Source: Thamnaconus septentrionalis
Lineage: Eukaryota; Chordata; Actinopteri; Tetraodontiformes; Monacanthidae
Direction: 5' to 3'
Length of the DNA stretch: 64,000 nt
Assembly: GCA_009823395.1 (NCBI GenBank)
Contig: CM020508.1
Coordinates: 2,461,015 to 2,525,014, forward strand
Shown: positions 1-12,749 of the stretch, one piece after another
How the letters are laid out: each line of letters starts with the position of its first letter
Numbering within the stretch: the first letter of the stretch is position 1
Notes under the pieces: generated by a model
Seen by the model: only the letters and a program-made list of their open reading frames with translations
The model's database searches: none
Told to the model about the DNA's origin: nothing
Made by a program: the position numbers and the translations under genes

Positions 1-970
1 AGGCTCTACCCCTTCTGCCCCGTTTTCACGCCACGTTTGCAGGACAGACTGTGTAGGAGAGCTGACTTCACTGCAAGAAAAGAGACGTAACCCAAGTTTT
101 GCACAATATGGAGGAGGTGTCAGCGGGGCTAGTTTTCCGGATCTGTGCAGGTCTCAGCACAGTGGAAGTTCTCGTGAAGTTCACGGTGACACTGATTCTT
201 GTCGGAAACAGTCGGAGGGAATTTTTCCTCCAGTGTGACTCCACCCCTTTTCGCTCCTCCTCCTCCTCCTCCTCCTCCTTGGAGATGTTCCCGCGCAAAC
301 GGCAGGAAACCTGAGGTGTTCCTGAGGAAAACTGGCACCGAGCGTCGCGTGATCTCCCACCTTTCGAAGCATCGGCCTCCATTTCTGATGTTGAGCGACA
401 TGAGAGAAGGCCTCTCGCTCGCTCACCCAGCGTCGACACGCCGGACGTAAATTGAAAATAGGGTCGGCGTCGCTCCCTCCGCTCCCAACACGTCTCTTCA
501 CCTCCGTTTTCCAGCTCCATTTGGACGAAGGCCACCGTCCAAATGCACGCAGATAAATCATCAAAATAAGCTGCTCAGTACATGATACATTATGTGCTTG
601 GCCCAAGGCCTCCGAAGCCACGCTAAAAGCATAAGCAGATTTTTTTTTTTTTTTTAAAGGAGTCACAGGCTGATCTTAGATTTGGCAGCGTGTTGGATGG
701 CGGAGGGATTTCTGCGTCGACGTTGAGCCCCGACATACACAACGCTGACGTTGTCGTGGATGTCCTTACATCGGACATCCCCTCGGCAGCTTAGCGTCTG
801 TGACTCTGCAACACGGAGTCATGAGGAACCAACAAAGAGACGGAGCGAAAGAACCAGGAAACGAAAATGCTAGCTAGCACAACGCAGTGAAATGGAAATA
901 GAAGAGATAGCGGCGGTAGCTAGCATGGCGTATCACAACTGAGTGTTTCTAAAAGGACGTTACACGTGCA
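1..970. other. Intergenic, no gene recognised
   Basis: Mixed unique sequence with a (TCC)n run at 256-281 and poly-T at 640-655. The overlapping open frames on both strands are driven by the TCC repeat and match nothing I know. Confidence 0.5.
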
Positions 971-1065
971 GGTCCTGCCCCCTACGTGCTTCTGATTGGG
1001 TTGGGGGTTACAAGCAAGGAGAAGTGGCCAATCAGAAGCATGCAAAAGCATGTAGGGGGCGGGTC
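971..1065. repeat. Imperfect inverted repeat (about 26-bp arms) with a 10-bp insertion in one arm
   Basis: The left arm at 975-999 runs from CTGCCCCCTACGTGC to TTCTGATTGG. The right arm at 1028-1064 is its reverse complement (CCAATCAGAAGCATGC then GCATGTAGGGGGCGGG). One copy of AAAAGCATGC-like sequence is duplicated in the right arm. The loop is about 28 bp. It could be a MITE remnant. Confidence 0.6.
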
Positions 1066-2640
1066 TTTGCTGGACACTGTTAAAAAAAACCAAAAAAAAA
1101 CAAAACACTCCATTAGGTGCAAATGCAACGGAAAGATTTACTTCTGTCGTCTCAGATTTACAGTAACTAAAATGCTGTATAGACTGCAGCAGCACCCCCT
1201 ACTGGTTGGTTGGAGGGGTTGCTGTAGCTGCAGTGCTTGGCAGACAAAAACAAACAATTCCGTAAATGTGTTTTTCCCAGAAACAGCCTTGCTGCTGTGT
1301 TTTTTCTCCCACCTCCTGCTGCAGTGCCGTGACACAGTCCAGCAGCAGTTTGTCCCGCCGGGTCCAGTTACGGCGCCGAGAAAACGTGTCTCGCCGCGCG
1401 GCGGAGCTCATTAATCCCGGCCGCTCCTCCGCACAAGTGCACACATTTACTTTAATTAAAGTTATCTTCTGAGATATAATTAACGGCGTCAAACATCAAA
1501 GTGCGACTCAGATCCTCCAATAAAGTCGAGATGACAGTTTCAACGCGGCTGCAGACGGGAAGAGGAAGGAAGGAAGGAGGACGGAATGAAAGACGGAGAA
1601 AGAGGAGTGAGAGAGAGAGAGAAAAAAATACCTCGTTTCCTCCTCTGCCTGCGTTTTGACATCAAAGCCGGATCGCGGCGCTAATTGATGCCCTCAGATC
1701 TCCCTCAGTTTTTTTCCCTCTTGCTCGGCCTCCTCTCTCCAAAGTCTGTTTCCTGGTGCTCCCTCTTTATATCAGCCTGTGATCAAAACACAGAGTCATT
1801 AATTTGCTGTTTCTTTGTCTGCTCATTTCATTGGCAGCCAAAGACCAAAATCAAGGTTCTGAACTTCTGTTGCTGCTGCTGCTGCTTGTTGGAGAGCCGG
1901 GAAAACGCTTCTTGTTTTATTTATCCATTTATCTATATATATAAAAATCTCCCTACAATCAGCCAGAATGAAAATAATTATGTCTGCTGTAAATAGTTTG
2001 TTAAGGGCGGGGCCAAGACCTGGTTAAGGGTTGGGTGGGGTTTGGGCGATGACCTGTGAGAGGTATGAGAGCCCTTTGTGACACATAAGAACTCTGATAA
2101 CTCTGGTATCAAAGGTTTCTTTGTTTTTTGTTTTGTTTTTTTTAAAGAAAACAAAAACAAAACGTTTTCCTTTCCCTGACTAGTTGGACGCCTGGTTTTA
2201 CTGGTGTAAAACACTAGTAACGTGACATTTGCACAATTTTGGGGAGTTGTTGGTGCCCCTTGTGGAACCACAAAGGGTCAATCGGCAGAATTGACTCTGA
2301 AATGCGCCAATTTCACGGGCAGCCGCAGACGTTTGATGAAGATCAAGGTGCAAAACTTCTGCTGCTGCGTCTTATTTACTTATTTCTTAGAAATTTGTTC
2401 TCCCCACAAGCTGCCGTTAGCGCGTTTGCAGCCGCGCCACTCGCCTGACTACCAAAAGAGCCGTTCGGTTTGCGGCGAGTGAGTCACATGGGGAGAATCG
2501 CTATCAACACATTCCAGAGTCTCTGCTTCATTCAGGCCGCTGCAGCAGCAGCAGCACCACCACCACCACCACACCTTCAGGACAGATTATCTCCATCTCC
2601 CTGCGTGTGTGCGTGTGTGCGTGTGTGTGTGTGTGTGGTG
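1066..2640. other. Intergenic, with a diverged repeated segment
   Basis: No gene is seen. Two diverged copies of a segment occur near 1834-1885 and 2318-2368, sharing GCAGCC, GATCAAGGT or AATCAAGGT, and AACTTCTG followed by TGCTGC. GA-rich simple sequence lies at 1559-1627 and (GT)n at 2605-2637. Confidence 0.4.
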
Positions 2641-3059
2641 GAGATGAGGAGAAAGGAAAACAATCTTGCACTAACAGAGCCATTATGAGTTCATTATGAA
2701 TGTGCGGCGCCACATCTGCAACCAATCGGCCGTCCAGGTGGGACGTGTCAGCAGAGTACAGTGCCCAGTTTGTTCCGCTAATGCCCCATAAACACCCGAG
2801 AGCCGCCCGTGGCCTTTGAGGTCCCGCCGCCGCCTTGTTCCGATATAATGTTTCTCACATGGGTCAACATTTTTTTCAATTAGCCGATGAAACCGAGAGC
2901 CGCGGCCGCTTTTGATTCCAGGAATTCCTGGAGCCGCTGGACGTTAGCCTGGACGCTCGGTGTGCGCCACTGACGTGCTGCGTTAGGAAGAAACTGAAGA
3001 ATGTGCAAAAGCAAAGAAACATATCCGAGAAACACTTGCAGAGTTTCTTCCTCTGGGTT

Positions 3060-6000
3060 TTTTTTTTTTCTTTTCTTTTCTTCCATTCCAGCAGAATGAA
3101 GAGCCTCTTTAGTCGGAGCGTTCATCAAAATTCCATTTGGCTCTTGCGGGAGGTGGAGGGTGGAGGGCGGGTTGGGTTAGGTTTGCGGGGGTGCGAGGCT
3201 GTTTTTTTCCCAGGCTGCTCTGCTCCGGCAGGTCGGAGCTTGAAAGAGAAACAGCGCAATGAGAGAAAAGGGACATCAAAATTGGGCCCCTGTCATCGGG
3301 GCCCCCGGTCCGACCATTTGCAGATCCGTCAGCAGGCCTTGATCAAAAACGTCTCGTCTCCCAGCATCCCCTCAACGCCCCGTTCCCCCCCCTTCATCTC
3401 TCCCTCCCCCGGGGCAGGTGGGGGTGGGGCAGTTGGGGGGTGGGGATGAGTGTCCCTGGCTGTCCCTCCGCAGTCACTTCCTGTGAGCCAGGAAGAGGCC
3501 AAACAAAGGTCCGAGTCTCAGTGGGCGCCGTATCAGCAACACGACACATATTTAGCAGATTAGCTTCCGTCTCGGGTTTCCTTTTTCCCTCGTGAAAGGA
3601 GGAATTGTCTCATCGCCGGTCCCGCAGATGAAACACGCGACACCAGGAAACGGTCGGAGGCTGTCGCTGTCTTGTCTGAGAGGCAGGTTTTTTTGTGGTT
3701 TTTTTTTTGGCGATGACAGCGTTTGAACCTCGGCCCGAAATCTGAAGGCTCAAGTTCTCTTCTTCTGATTGGAGGAAAACGTTGTGAAACTGAGCGAGCG
3801 GGTTCCGGATGAATCAAGGAACCTTCTGCTCCAGGTTTGAGGAACCTAAAAAGTCGCAGAGATCCTGCATGTTTATGTGCATTGGACCAGAAAGAAACAT
3901 GTTTCCGTTGCTTGTTCCCGCTAAATGTTCCGCTAGCACAAAGCACAAGGTGAGGAGAAAAGAGAAAAAGGTGCGAGTTCGGCAGAATCTCCTCGAAGAC
4001 TCAGAGGTAAAAGACGTTGGGTGGAGAAATCGTCCTGCGGCCGGTGAACAAATGTTTTTGGTCGTGATGAACGCCACCTTGTGTGTGAACCTGGAGGTTT
4101 TGCTGATGTGTCATCCATCAAAACAACCCGACTTTTTATCTGACAAAAAAGCTGCTGACTAAAGTTATGGTCAGGGAGAACAAAATCTGGATAAAATCAA
4201 TTTTGAGTTTTAGTTTTTTTTTTTTTTATAAAAAAAAATCCCATATATATACAAAGGCAATCTGCAGATCTTTCATAAATCCTGGTGTGGAGGATCTGAA
4301 TTCTTTTCAGCTGGTAACTGGACCAATCAGCCTGCTCTGAGGAGAAAGGGGGCAAAGCTACAGCCAGGCTTTAGCTGCAATGGGACCAGGAAGTTGCGGT
4401 TAGCTTGTGAACTGGTCACAACATTTCCTCATCAGAAGAAGAACAAACAACTGAAGATGCTGAAGGTTTTTTTTTCTCCTTCCCCTGCTGATTGGCTCAG
4501 ACTGAACTTTTCGACCAATCAACTTTCAGCTCGTGTCAACGGATTCATTCCGAGATTGACATGAGAAGAAACGTTGCTGAAATATCTGGAACACGACCTC
4601 TGGCTCGTCTCATTAGCATGACTTTGATTTAAGTGGATGGCTTAAGAGAGAAAGAGAGACAGAGGGAGAGAGAGATGGAGAGAGAGAGGGTGGGGGTGTG
4701 GGGGGGTGGAGGGTCGAGCGACGTTTCTGTCCAGGACCTCATCAAACAGCAAGAAGAACAGGAAGTGAAAAGCAAGAAATACCTCCACACAAGTTCGTGG
4801 ATGCTTGTTTATCTGTTTGCTTTTTTGTACTTTAGACGAACGGACTGATGATTGGAGGTCACTGAGGTCAGAAGAACCACGCTGAAGATTAACGGGACGT
4901 CCAGGGACGATCAGGACTGGAGCTGCAATCACAGCAGCTCCTCCTCAGATTTTAGTGCAGAGTAGAAATTTTAATGGCATTTTTCTGTTATTATTTTTCG
5001 CAATCAATATTTTTCCAATCAGAGACTGGTCTGTGTGCATGGGTGGGGTTGATGGGGGAGACAAGAGATGGAACCAGACTTGATTCACATTCAAGGAAAC
5101 ATCCCTACCAGGTAGAATTATCAACAACTCTGATTTATTTCTCGCTTGAGTCCTTTGAAAAACAATGGAGGCCTTTTCACAAAGGAGCAAAAAAAAACAA
5201 CAAGTTCCTTTTTATCACTTTCACAACATCAGATCCTCCACCATTCAGTCGAAGCACGAAGCTTGCAATCGGTGGTGGTGGTCTTGGTTGGGATGGGGTC
5301 TAAAGACAAGTCTCCAGGTCTAACTCGGAGAGAGAAAATCATCGGTTCTTCTTCTTCACGACGAAACGTCGTCCAGCACTGATCAAACTGACCACAGCAG
5401 CAGACAGACAAAGCTCTTCTGGAGCTGTCTGTGGTTGTCCCGGACCTCGGACCACCCAGTCGCTTCAGACCGAAGGGTGTGTTGTGCAGTGGAGAGCAAA
5501 TACAATGTGGAATTTTTCTTTTGGATCAGTCAGTGGGTGAACGTTGTAATGAGCTCCAGAGGATACGTAGACGCAACCTCGCGATCTTCACGGAAACACC
5601 GCGAAAACTCCATGGATTAAAACTTTTTCTTCCCCACCGCCAAACGTTGTTGATGACATCAGCGGAATTCCAAATGAATTCCGATCCAGCTGCTTTTTGT
5701 TAATTCACAAGGGACAATAGAATAGAATTGAACAGAATAGAATAGAATCCTCTATTGTTATTCTGAGCACGAGAAAGGAAGAAAAAAAAAAGCCTCTTCT
5801 GGGTCTTTGCGTCCAATTGTATAGAATAATGAAAATAGCCTATGACAGATAATCCCTCCAATCACCACCAGGGAAAAAAAAAAAAAAAAAATCAGATGAG
5901 TCACTTCAGGTGCTTCACTCTTCATCACACTCGTCTGTCGGAGGGAGCTGAAAATGTTGATTATTGCCGCTCGATGACGGATGTTGCAGCTCCCACATCG

Positions 6001-6540
6001 CGAAAGACCGACAGAGACAGAGCTTTTTTTCCCCCTCCCCAACCTCTCCTTGGTTTGGCTGCCAACACAAAAGGAGAACAGTGCCCCCTCCACCACCACC
6101 ACCACACCCCCACCGCTCCTGCTCTCACTAATTGATTTCTTCTCCTCTAAAAGCGTTTGTCTCTGCCGGCCGTTATCTCTGGACGACCTTTGCACAGGCA
6201 GACTGCACTTTGGGACGCGTCGTCAGACTTTGCAGCAAAATCCGACGGAGACGCGTGCACACGCGCTCGCGCGCGCACACGCAGAATACTGGTCCCGAGG
6301 TCCTCCTGCACAGCGGCCAACTGCATGGAAAACCGTTATTTTCTTTTCCGATGGCGAGCAAATCTGAGTGGCTGTGAAGGAGGTGGGGCTTCGGCAAATA
6401 GACCCGGCCCACTTGGGGCGGGGGCTTATCTCTGGGTAATCACGCCTCCTGCACAATGAAGCCGAGAGCAGACGGCGGCCGACGCGGTGGCCACTACTAT
6501 GATCGACTGAGACTATGAAGGGACGATAAGACAACGAGGT
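3060..6540. other. Intergenic; simple repeats and unclassified sequence
   Basis: No coding gene is seen. There is a G-quadruplex-like run at 3411-3447, T-runs at 3057-3070, 3688-3708 and 4215-4228, a GA-rich tract at 4648-4690, an (AGAAT)n stretch with LINE-tail character at 5717-5757, and A-run at 5874-5890. GC-rich sequence with CG dinucleotides at 6240-6290 is not obviously a promoter. Confidence 0.4.
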
Positions 6541-6689
6541 TTCCAGGGTTCTGTGATACTTGACTTATTTCACATCCGACAGACGTTGTTTCTTAATTGG
6601 AGCCACGCATCCCCCTGCCCCCTCCAAAAAAAACCAAAACTATAAACTGGCTATACTGCCAGCAGCATGGGGATGGATCCGGCACGCCG

Positions 6690-7090
6690 GGCGCAAGACG
6701 TAAATTCCCCCTTTTCACAAATCCATCTATCCTCCGCTAGTCCGCACAAAGAGAATATTTGATTTCACTTCTTCACGGAGGTGAAGGCCTTTTGTCGCCG
6801 AAGTCCCTCTGAGCGGAGGGACGGATGGACATCCTGAGATCTCAGCCGCCTTTGTGGCGGAGCACAAGACGTCGGCGGCAGCCATTGTCGAGTTTTGTAA
6901 TTGGCTGTGTGCCGGTGACAAAAGGGGGCCGAGCTCGTGGAGGGACCCCGATCAGGAACTGCCCTGATCCAGTTCTGGATGGGCTTAATTAGAATCGCAG
7001 CAAAAGACCCCCGAGGGCCCGACGGAGAGGGCCCGTCTCATTTTCCTGTTGTCTTTTGTCGTGCTCTCTAATTATTTCAGAGCCAAGAAA
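6690..7090. promoter_or_regulatory. Candidate conserved non-coding block upstream of lmo4
   Basis: Repeat-free sequence of balanced composition contains TTAATTAG, TCTAATTATTTC and GTAATTGG homeodomain-type cores, between repeat-rich flanks. No open frame of protein character is present. Conservation is inferred from texture only. Confidence 0.3.
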
Positions 7091-7427
7091 ATCTGCTCCG
7101 AAGGACTGTAGGGAGTGTTTGATGAGGTCGGCCCTAGAAGCCAACCCCGAACCAATCACAAAGTAAAGTTGTTGCTTTTTTCTCTTTTCTGCAAGAAAGA
7201 CACAACTTCCTCAAAGGTGCTGCACAGGAAATAAAGGAACATCCGCAGTGTGGAACAGCTGTAACTCACACCACACAACACTGAAGTGATCTCTGATTAC
7301 AGTGTTGGAATTAGATATAATGCATTGTGTGGGAAAATGCACTTCCTGTCCTTGGGTTCTGTAAAAGTGAAAATGTTTAGCTAATAGCAGCTAAGAGCTC
7401 GCTAGCATGGCGCAGCACAAGAAGCAC

Positions 7428-7605
7428 CATCCATCCGTCCGTCCATCCATCCATCCATCCATCCAGCCATCCGTCCATCCATCCGTCCATCTTCTATACC
7501 TGCTTCCTCCTGCACTCAGGGCTGCGGGGTGTCTGCTGGAGCCTATCCCAACCATCATCAGACGAAGGCAGGGTGGCACCCTGGACAAGTCCAAGGAGCG
7601 CCAAT
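7428..7605 (-). mobile_element. SINE copy 1, truncated, with (CCAT)n tail
   Basis: After (CCAT/CCGT)n at 7428-7490 comes CTTCTATACC, then GGAGCCTATCCCA and GGCACCCTGGACAAGTCC. These match, in the same order, the body of the complete copy at 11.03-11.40 kb. The tRNA-like head is missing, so this is a 5'-truncated minus-strand insertion. Confidence 0.75.
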
Positions 7606-8309
7606 AGCCCAAAATTATTTTCACACAGATGCTTTTACAATGTGGTAGGTTAGGTAGGCAAGGCCAACCAACCATGTTTTTGTCTGTCCAAAACGTGCTA
7701 AGCTTACCAACGGCCAGCAGGAATCCAACATCTGTGCTCACCAATGTCAAGCATTACCTATTTGTTAACTGAAGATGAAAAACAAGCTGGTTCGTACATT
7801 CAGAACTTCAGGACCGACAGCGAAAAGTGAACGACACTGGCTGGTGGAGGGCTTGGGAATATTTAGCTTTTGTCATTTTGCATCAGATAGCATCATTTGG
7901 TGGCTTTCCAGAGGACGTTGGACTGCAGCTAACACTGTAGATCTTAACAGGAGGCTGTAAACGGAGGGCAAAGTTTGCAACTGTGTTAACCATATGGAAC
8001 CTGTCATGGCGGAACCCATATTCAAAAGCTGGGTTTTTTTAAGAGGTAAAATCACCACCAAAGAGAGTGAGTCGACTGACACAATCAAACCCCAGCCTAA
8101 TGTTTTGCAAGGGGGGAAAAAAAGAGAAAGATTTTGCTGAGGCGTTCAGCATAAATCCATTCAGCCGCTAACAGGTGAATACATGTTTTACCCCTGACTG
8201 TGCAATCTGGATCACCGAGTTAATGAGCGATTTAATGGGGTGGGGGGAAAAGAAAGAAGAAGAGGAAGAAAGAAAGGAAGAAAGGAACGGAAAAAAAAAA
8301 AAAAAAAAA

Positions 8310-9960
8310 AACAAGGGCAAGGACGCGGCGCCATTACTGTACACAATGTGACTAATTTAGCGTCAGCTGGAGGCGATAATCACTTGACATAAATAACCCC
8401 AACGTACCTGTTGAATTCCAGCCGCAAAAGTTCATGGGGTCGGTGTCGGGGGTGGGGCGGGGTTGAGGAAGGCGGGCGAGCCGCACCGTATGAGGGTGAT
8501 AGGAGTAATCAAGGAGGGGTGTGGGGAGGGGCGGGAGGGCTTCTCCATAGGAAGTTCCTGCAAACAGAGTGCACCCACTTTTTAAAGCCCCATTTGTCTT
8601 GTTAATGCTCCCCCCTGATTACCTGATTGCGCTGGATGACTGTGGAGAAATCTGATTGCGTCAAATTATATAGAGCAAAAAGTTTTGATTGGGAGGAGAA
8701 CTGGCCGTCACAAGCAGCTACCGGCAGCAGCAGCAGCGGCGGCGGCGGCAGCGGCAGCAGCAGCGGCAGCAGCAGCAGCAGCGGCGGCGGCGGCAGCAGC
8801 AGCAGCCTTGGTGAAATTTGGCCTCCCTGATTTGGAATCAGCTAAGTGTCACGTCCCGTAATTGTAATCAGAACTTAATTTTTTTCTTCTCTGTCTCTCT
8901 TTCTCCGTCACCTCTCGTTATCCTTGCTCGCTCTCTCGCGGCGGAGCAACTTTTCTTTACCGTTAAACTTTCCGAGCGACAAGAGGGCATTGTTCACACG
9001 GCGGCGGCGGAAGGATCTTTTAATTCTTAATCTTTCAATTTTTTTCTTTTTCCTTTTTGCTCCAGCTCATTGCCTCAAGGACGAGTCACAGGGGTTTCGT
9101 TTTCATTTGACTCAAAAGCTGAGAATGAGACGGTTGAGCCGGATCAGGATCCTTCGCCCCAGAAGTGAATCTGCTTTTCAGCTCCGTGCGCGACCTCCCA
9201 CCTTCTGAAACCTCCAGATTTGAGATTTGCAAAGAAATTCTGCTTGCCGCACTTGTGTTTCTTTCCTGCCACAGATGCGTCTATGATGAACCATCTGTGT
9301 GCAAGACGTAATAAAGAGGATGGATAAGACAGAAGAAAAAAGAAATTCCTTCAAAATCGGAAAAAAAATGGGTGGGATTCAAAAGTTCGCCGGCATTAAT
9401 TCAGCAAAGAGCAGCAATGACTCGACCGGTCAAGTTTCCTTACACTTTAACTGGCGACCGAATATGAATAAATACAGCAGGCGAGTGAGTGAGCGAGCGG
9501 CTGGTTGGCGAAGCTGAAAAATATGTTTTACTCCATCGGACGGGGAAAAAAATTAAAGGTAAATTAAAAGGCGGGTTGATTTCCTTTTCATAAATAACGG
9601 CGCTGACATTTGGCCGATTGGAGTACAATCACAGGCGATTGGAAATCCATCCGGCACAACACTGCGTACTCTTCATTAATTAACTTGCTATTGATCGCTG
9701 ACCTCGCCACTTCAACTCGTTTTTTCCATCTCACACACCACCAGCGGCGGCGGCGGCGGCTCGCTCGTTCAGAAATCCAAAGTGTTTTGCTGGTGAAAGA
9801 GTGCCGAGGTTTCGCTCCAAATGACGGGATTTTTTTTTTTTTTTTTTTAATCATTATTATTATTTTCAGATATCTCGAGTTCTCGCCTTAATTAAAACCA
9901 CCAAGGTTTTATATCCTCTTTTTATTCTGGTCATTATGGATTTTTCAGACGTTACGAGTC
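8310..9960. promoter_or_regulatory. Candidate regulatory cluster with triplet-repeat interruption
   Basis: AT-rich unique blocks with many TAAT/ATTA cores (8340-8400, 8590-8690, 8820-9060, 9390-9720, 9845-9900) surround a GGC/AGC triplet tract at 8722-8805. The texture is like other enhancer-rich DNA around developmental genes. The open frames here follow the repeats and are not gene-like. Confidence 0.3.
8722..8805 (+). repeat. Compound (GGC)n/(AGC)n triplet repeat
   Basis: This run of about 84 bp alternates AGC and GGC triplets. It gives glycine/serine in one frame; the surrounding frame is not a recognised gene. Confidence 0.85.
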
Positions 9961-9969
9961 GCGGGTCTC

Positions 9970-10620
9970 AGCGTTCAGCCACCGGGGGGACCCGCCCAGC
10001 CGCCCGGCCGCCCGGCCGGCCGGCCGGCTTAAGAGGCTCACGGATGTTGTGCATTCTTTGCAGAGCCGTCATGATGTTGGGTCTGCTGGGAGTCTTTGAG
10101 GTCATTGTGCGCGCACATTATCACCTGGAACAGATTAGCATCACCTCGGCTGGCGAGGAGAGGAGGAAACCAGGCGCTAATCAAAAGGAGAACCGGCCGT
10201 CTCCTCCAAGATGCGGACGCATCGCGACTGTGGCAGCAAGTTACGAGGGGCCGGCATTTAGAAATCATCTTTTTCTTTGTCCAGGTTCTTCAGAATTTGC
10301 TGCTGGTGAGATGAAACAGTCGTTTCTGCACTCTGCGACAAATGAAGCCGCGAGTCGATTCTCCGCGTTCATTATGTGCAGAACAACAACATTCCGTATT
10401 TCTTCACCGTACCCTCGGATTCTTTTGGCCAGATGTGGCTGCGAAAGCGACGCACAGCAAACTGCGAGGGCAGTGCTGAGCGGTGAAGAAAAACAAACTC
10501 TGCGCATGCCATTGCTTCTTAAAGCAACGAGGGTGGCGACCGCCGTCATTTTAATCCCAATTAATGCTGCAATGAAACGCATGTTGGTGTGTTGGCCGCA
10601 AAGTGTGATTCCACCTCCAG
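9970..10620. promoter_or_regulatory. Candidate conserved non-coding block, GC-rich, with long chance open frame
   Basis: Unique sequence runs through ATTATCACCTGG, TTCATTATGTGC and TTAATCCCAATTAATGC. A (CCGG/GGCC) run lies at 10005-10027. An open frame covers it, but no domain is recognisable, so I read the block as non-coding. Confidence 0.25.
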
Positions 10621-10889
10621 TCCACTAGGTGGCTGTATGGCACAGGCACTACGAAAGCAAGCGGAGGAGTCACAAGTGGCAAGCTTAGCGGAACAATTGA
10701 GCCTTGGCTATTTAGCAGCCTAGCCATTTGCATCTGACCATCGCTCACATGCGTTAGAAAAACACTTTTATGTAGACATCTGTAAATAATCCAACTGTTC
10801 GTAATATGTAAATATCTTGTTTTTCCTTTCTTACTCAATAAATATTTTATTCCATTTTTATTTCTTTATTTCTTTTTAATTAATTGATA

Positions 10890-10975
10890 TCATTTTCCTT
10901 CTCTTTGCACTACATTGTTGCTGTAATTATGCAAATTTCACCGATGTGGGATTAATAAAGTTGGGAAAACATTAA
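10890..10975 (+). mobile_element. LINE 3'-tail-like fragment
   Basis: TTTGCACTACATTG, then ATGCAAATTTCACC, then GTGGGATTAATAAAG is a pattern common at the 3' end of fish LINE insertions. The body is absent. Confidence 0.4.
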
Positions 10976-11021
10976 ATACCAGAGGACGGCCATAATGTGT
11001 AGCTAACACCGTGACAAAAAC

Positions 11022-11402
11022 ATTCATTCATTCATTCATCTTCTATACCCGCTTATTCCTATTCAGGGTCACGGGGGTCTGCTGGAGCCTATCCCAGCTG
11101 TCTTAGGGCGAAGGCAGGGTGACACCCTGGACAAGTCGCCAGTTCATCGCAGGGCCACATAGAGACAAACAACCATTCACACTCACATGCACACCTACGG
11201 CCAACTTAGAATGTTCAATTGACCTCACATGCATGTTTTTGGAGTGTGGGAGGAAGCCGGAGAACCCGGAGAGAACCCACGCAGACACAGGGAGGACATG
11301 CAAACTCCACACAGAAAGGTCACAGGCCCGGGCCCCGGAATCGAACCCACGACCTTCTTGCTGTGAGGCGGCAGCGCTAACCACTGCGCCACCGTGTCGC
11401 GT
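11022..11402 (-). mobile_element. tRNA-headed SINE, near-complete (copy 2)
   Basis: Read on the minus strand from 11402, the head carries a pol III A-box-like TGGCGCAGTGGTTAGCGC and a B box GGTTCGATTCC. The body follows with the conserved stretches around 11260-11310 and 11085-11140. It ends in a short (ATGA)n tail at 11026-11040. Same family as 7428-7605 and 16315-16665. The family is common across teleosts; I do not assign a database name. Confidence 0.8.
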
Positions 11403-11409
11403 GACAAAA

Positions 11410-12709
11410 ACAAATATATTGAAAAAACATAACGGAAATAAATGTCATTGGTGACAGAACTCCTCTCTGAAGGATTAGTCACGGGCTTTCGGCGGCGCTC
11501 TGCTGGCGGCGTCGGGAGATGAGGTCATGCTAGGGGCTTCCTGCCGACCCGGCCAGATCCACTTCCCTCCACGCTGAACACAGTGAGTCCAGCAGACGCA
11601 GCTTCAACAACAGCAACATGGCCGAAGCATCGAAGGATTGAGATGAAAGCCACAATTTTCTGAAAGCTTCTACACATAGATTATACACTTTCTAATTTCT
11701 GAGTGGCTCAACACCAGAAGTTTGAAGTACTGTATGTGGGTGGAACATAACGGGCGGTGTATTATGTTCTTATTAACGGCACACAAAGACGAGAAACAAA
11801 CAAAACAGCCGAACCAAAAGAGCGAGATGATTAGCGTGTCACAAATAATTGGCTGGTAAGCAATTAAGCTCACGTATCTAACAACGCCTGTGAAACGTTA
11901 ATAATGAAAAATGACAAACGATGCAGAAGAAGAGAGTACATGTGCGTGTGTGTCTGAGTGTGTCGACCTAAGCCGTCCTCGCTACCGAAGACTCAGTCAC
12001 CGTGCATCTTCCTTTGAGATGGTGTTTGGTCATAGTAGCTAATTAGCAAATCTAGCATCTCAATCTGCCGCTAGCAGCGATCTGTTTTGGACTTTCTCTG
12101 GCTTTCTTTCTTTGGCTTGCTCTACAAGCTATGACAAGCATGACCGACAATCGTTTGTGGGGTTGCATTGTGTGGTGCAAAATTCTCTTTACCAAATTTA
12201 TATTGCAAAAAATCTGTCTGTGTGTGTGTCTATGGACAAAGTTTGTGATGTCACAAAGGGCACGACACACGACAGCCTTCCATCTCAGAGGGAGGAAGGT
12301 CGATGTGGACCGTCCATGTGGAAGGTCCAACAAAACAAAACAGTTTTTGGTTTTTTTTTTAGCAGGAAGCTAAAATCCAGCATAGCGGCCTCACAATAGG
12401 CTGTGAACAGAACAGAAAGCTAATTGTGTTGCGTTCAAGTGATTCTAGTTTGGTGAGTGCCTTGTTTTGACCCTGTGTCTAGAAGGTCCAACAAAGCATT
12501 GGTTTAAGCAGACGAATGAGGGCTAAAAATGATTACGCTAAATACAACTCCACTGGAGTCCAGGAAGGAAAATAAAGATCTGGAAACCAGGTAGAATGGA
12601 ACTTTTTTTAAATGGCCGACCTTCTGTGGTTCCTCATTTCATTCTTGGAATGTTTTCAAAAAAGAAAGAAAAAAAGAAAGAAAAAAAGAAAGAAAAGACG
12701 CTCAAGTCC

Positions 12710-12749
<40 letters not shown>

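Noticed and set aside
3003..3449. 148-codon + strand frame
   Set aside because: Built from poly-T, G-rich and C-rich runs with no recognisable domain.
9936..10628. 230-codon open frame on the + strand
   Set aside because: No domain, no splice or homology clue, and it begins in a CCGG/GGCC run; the DNA reads as unique non-coding sequence.
11330..11402. Possible tRNA gene (B box GGTTCGATTCC on the minus strand)
   Set aside because: No cloverleaf with acceptor stem pairing; it is the head of a SINE whose body and tail follow.
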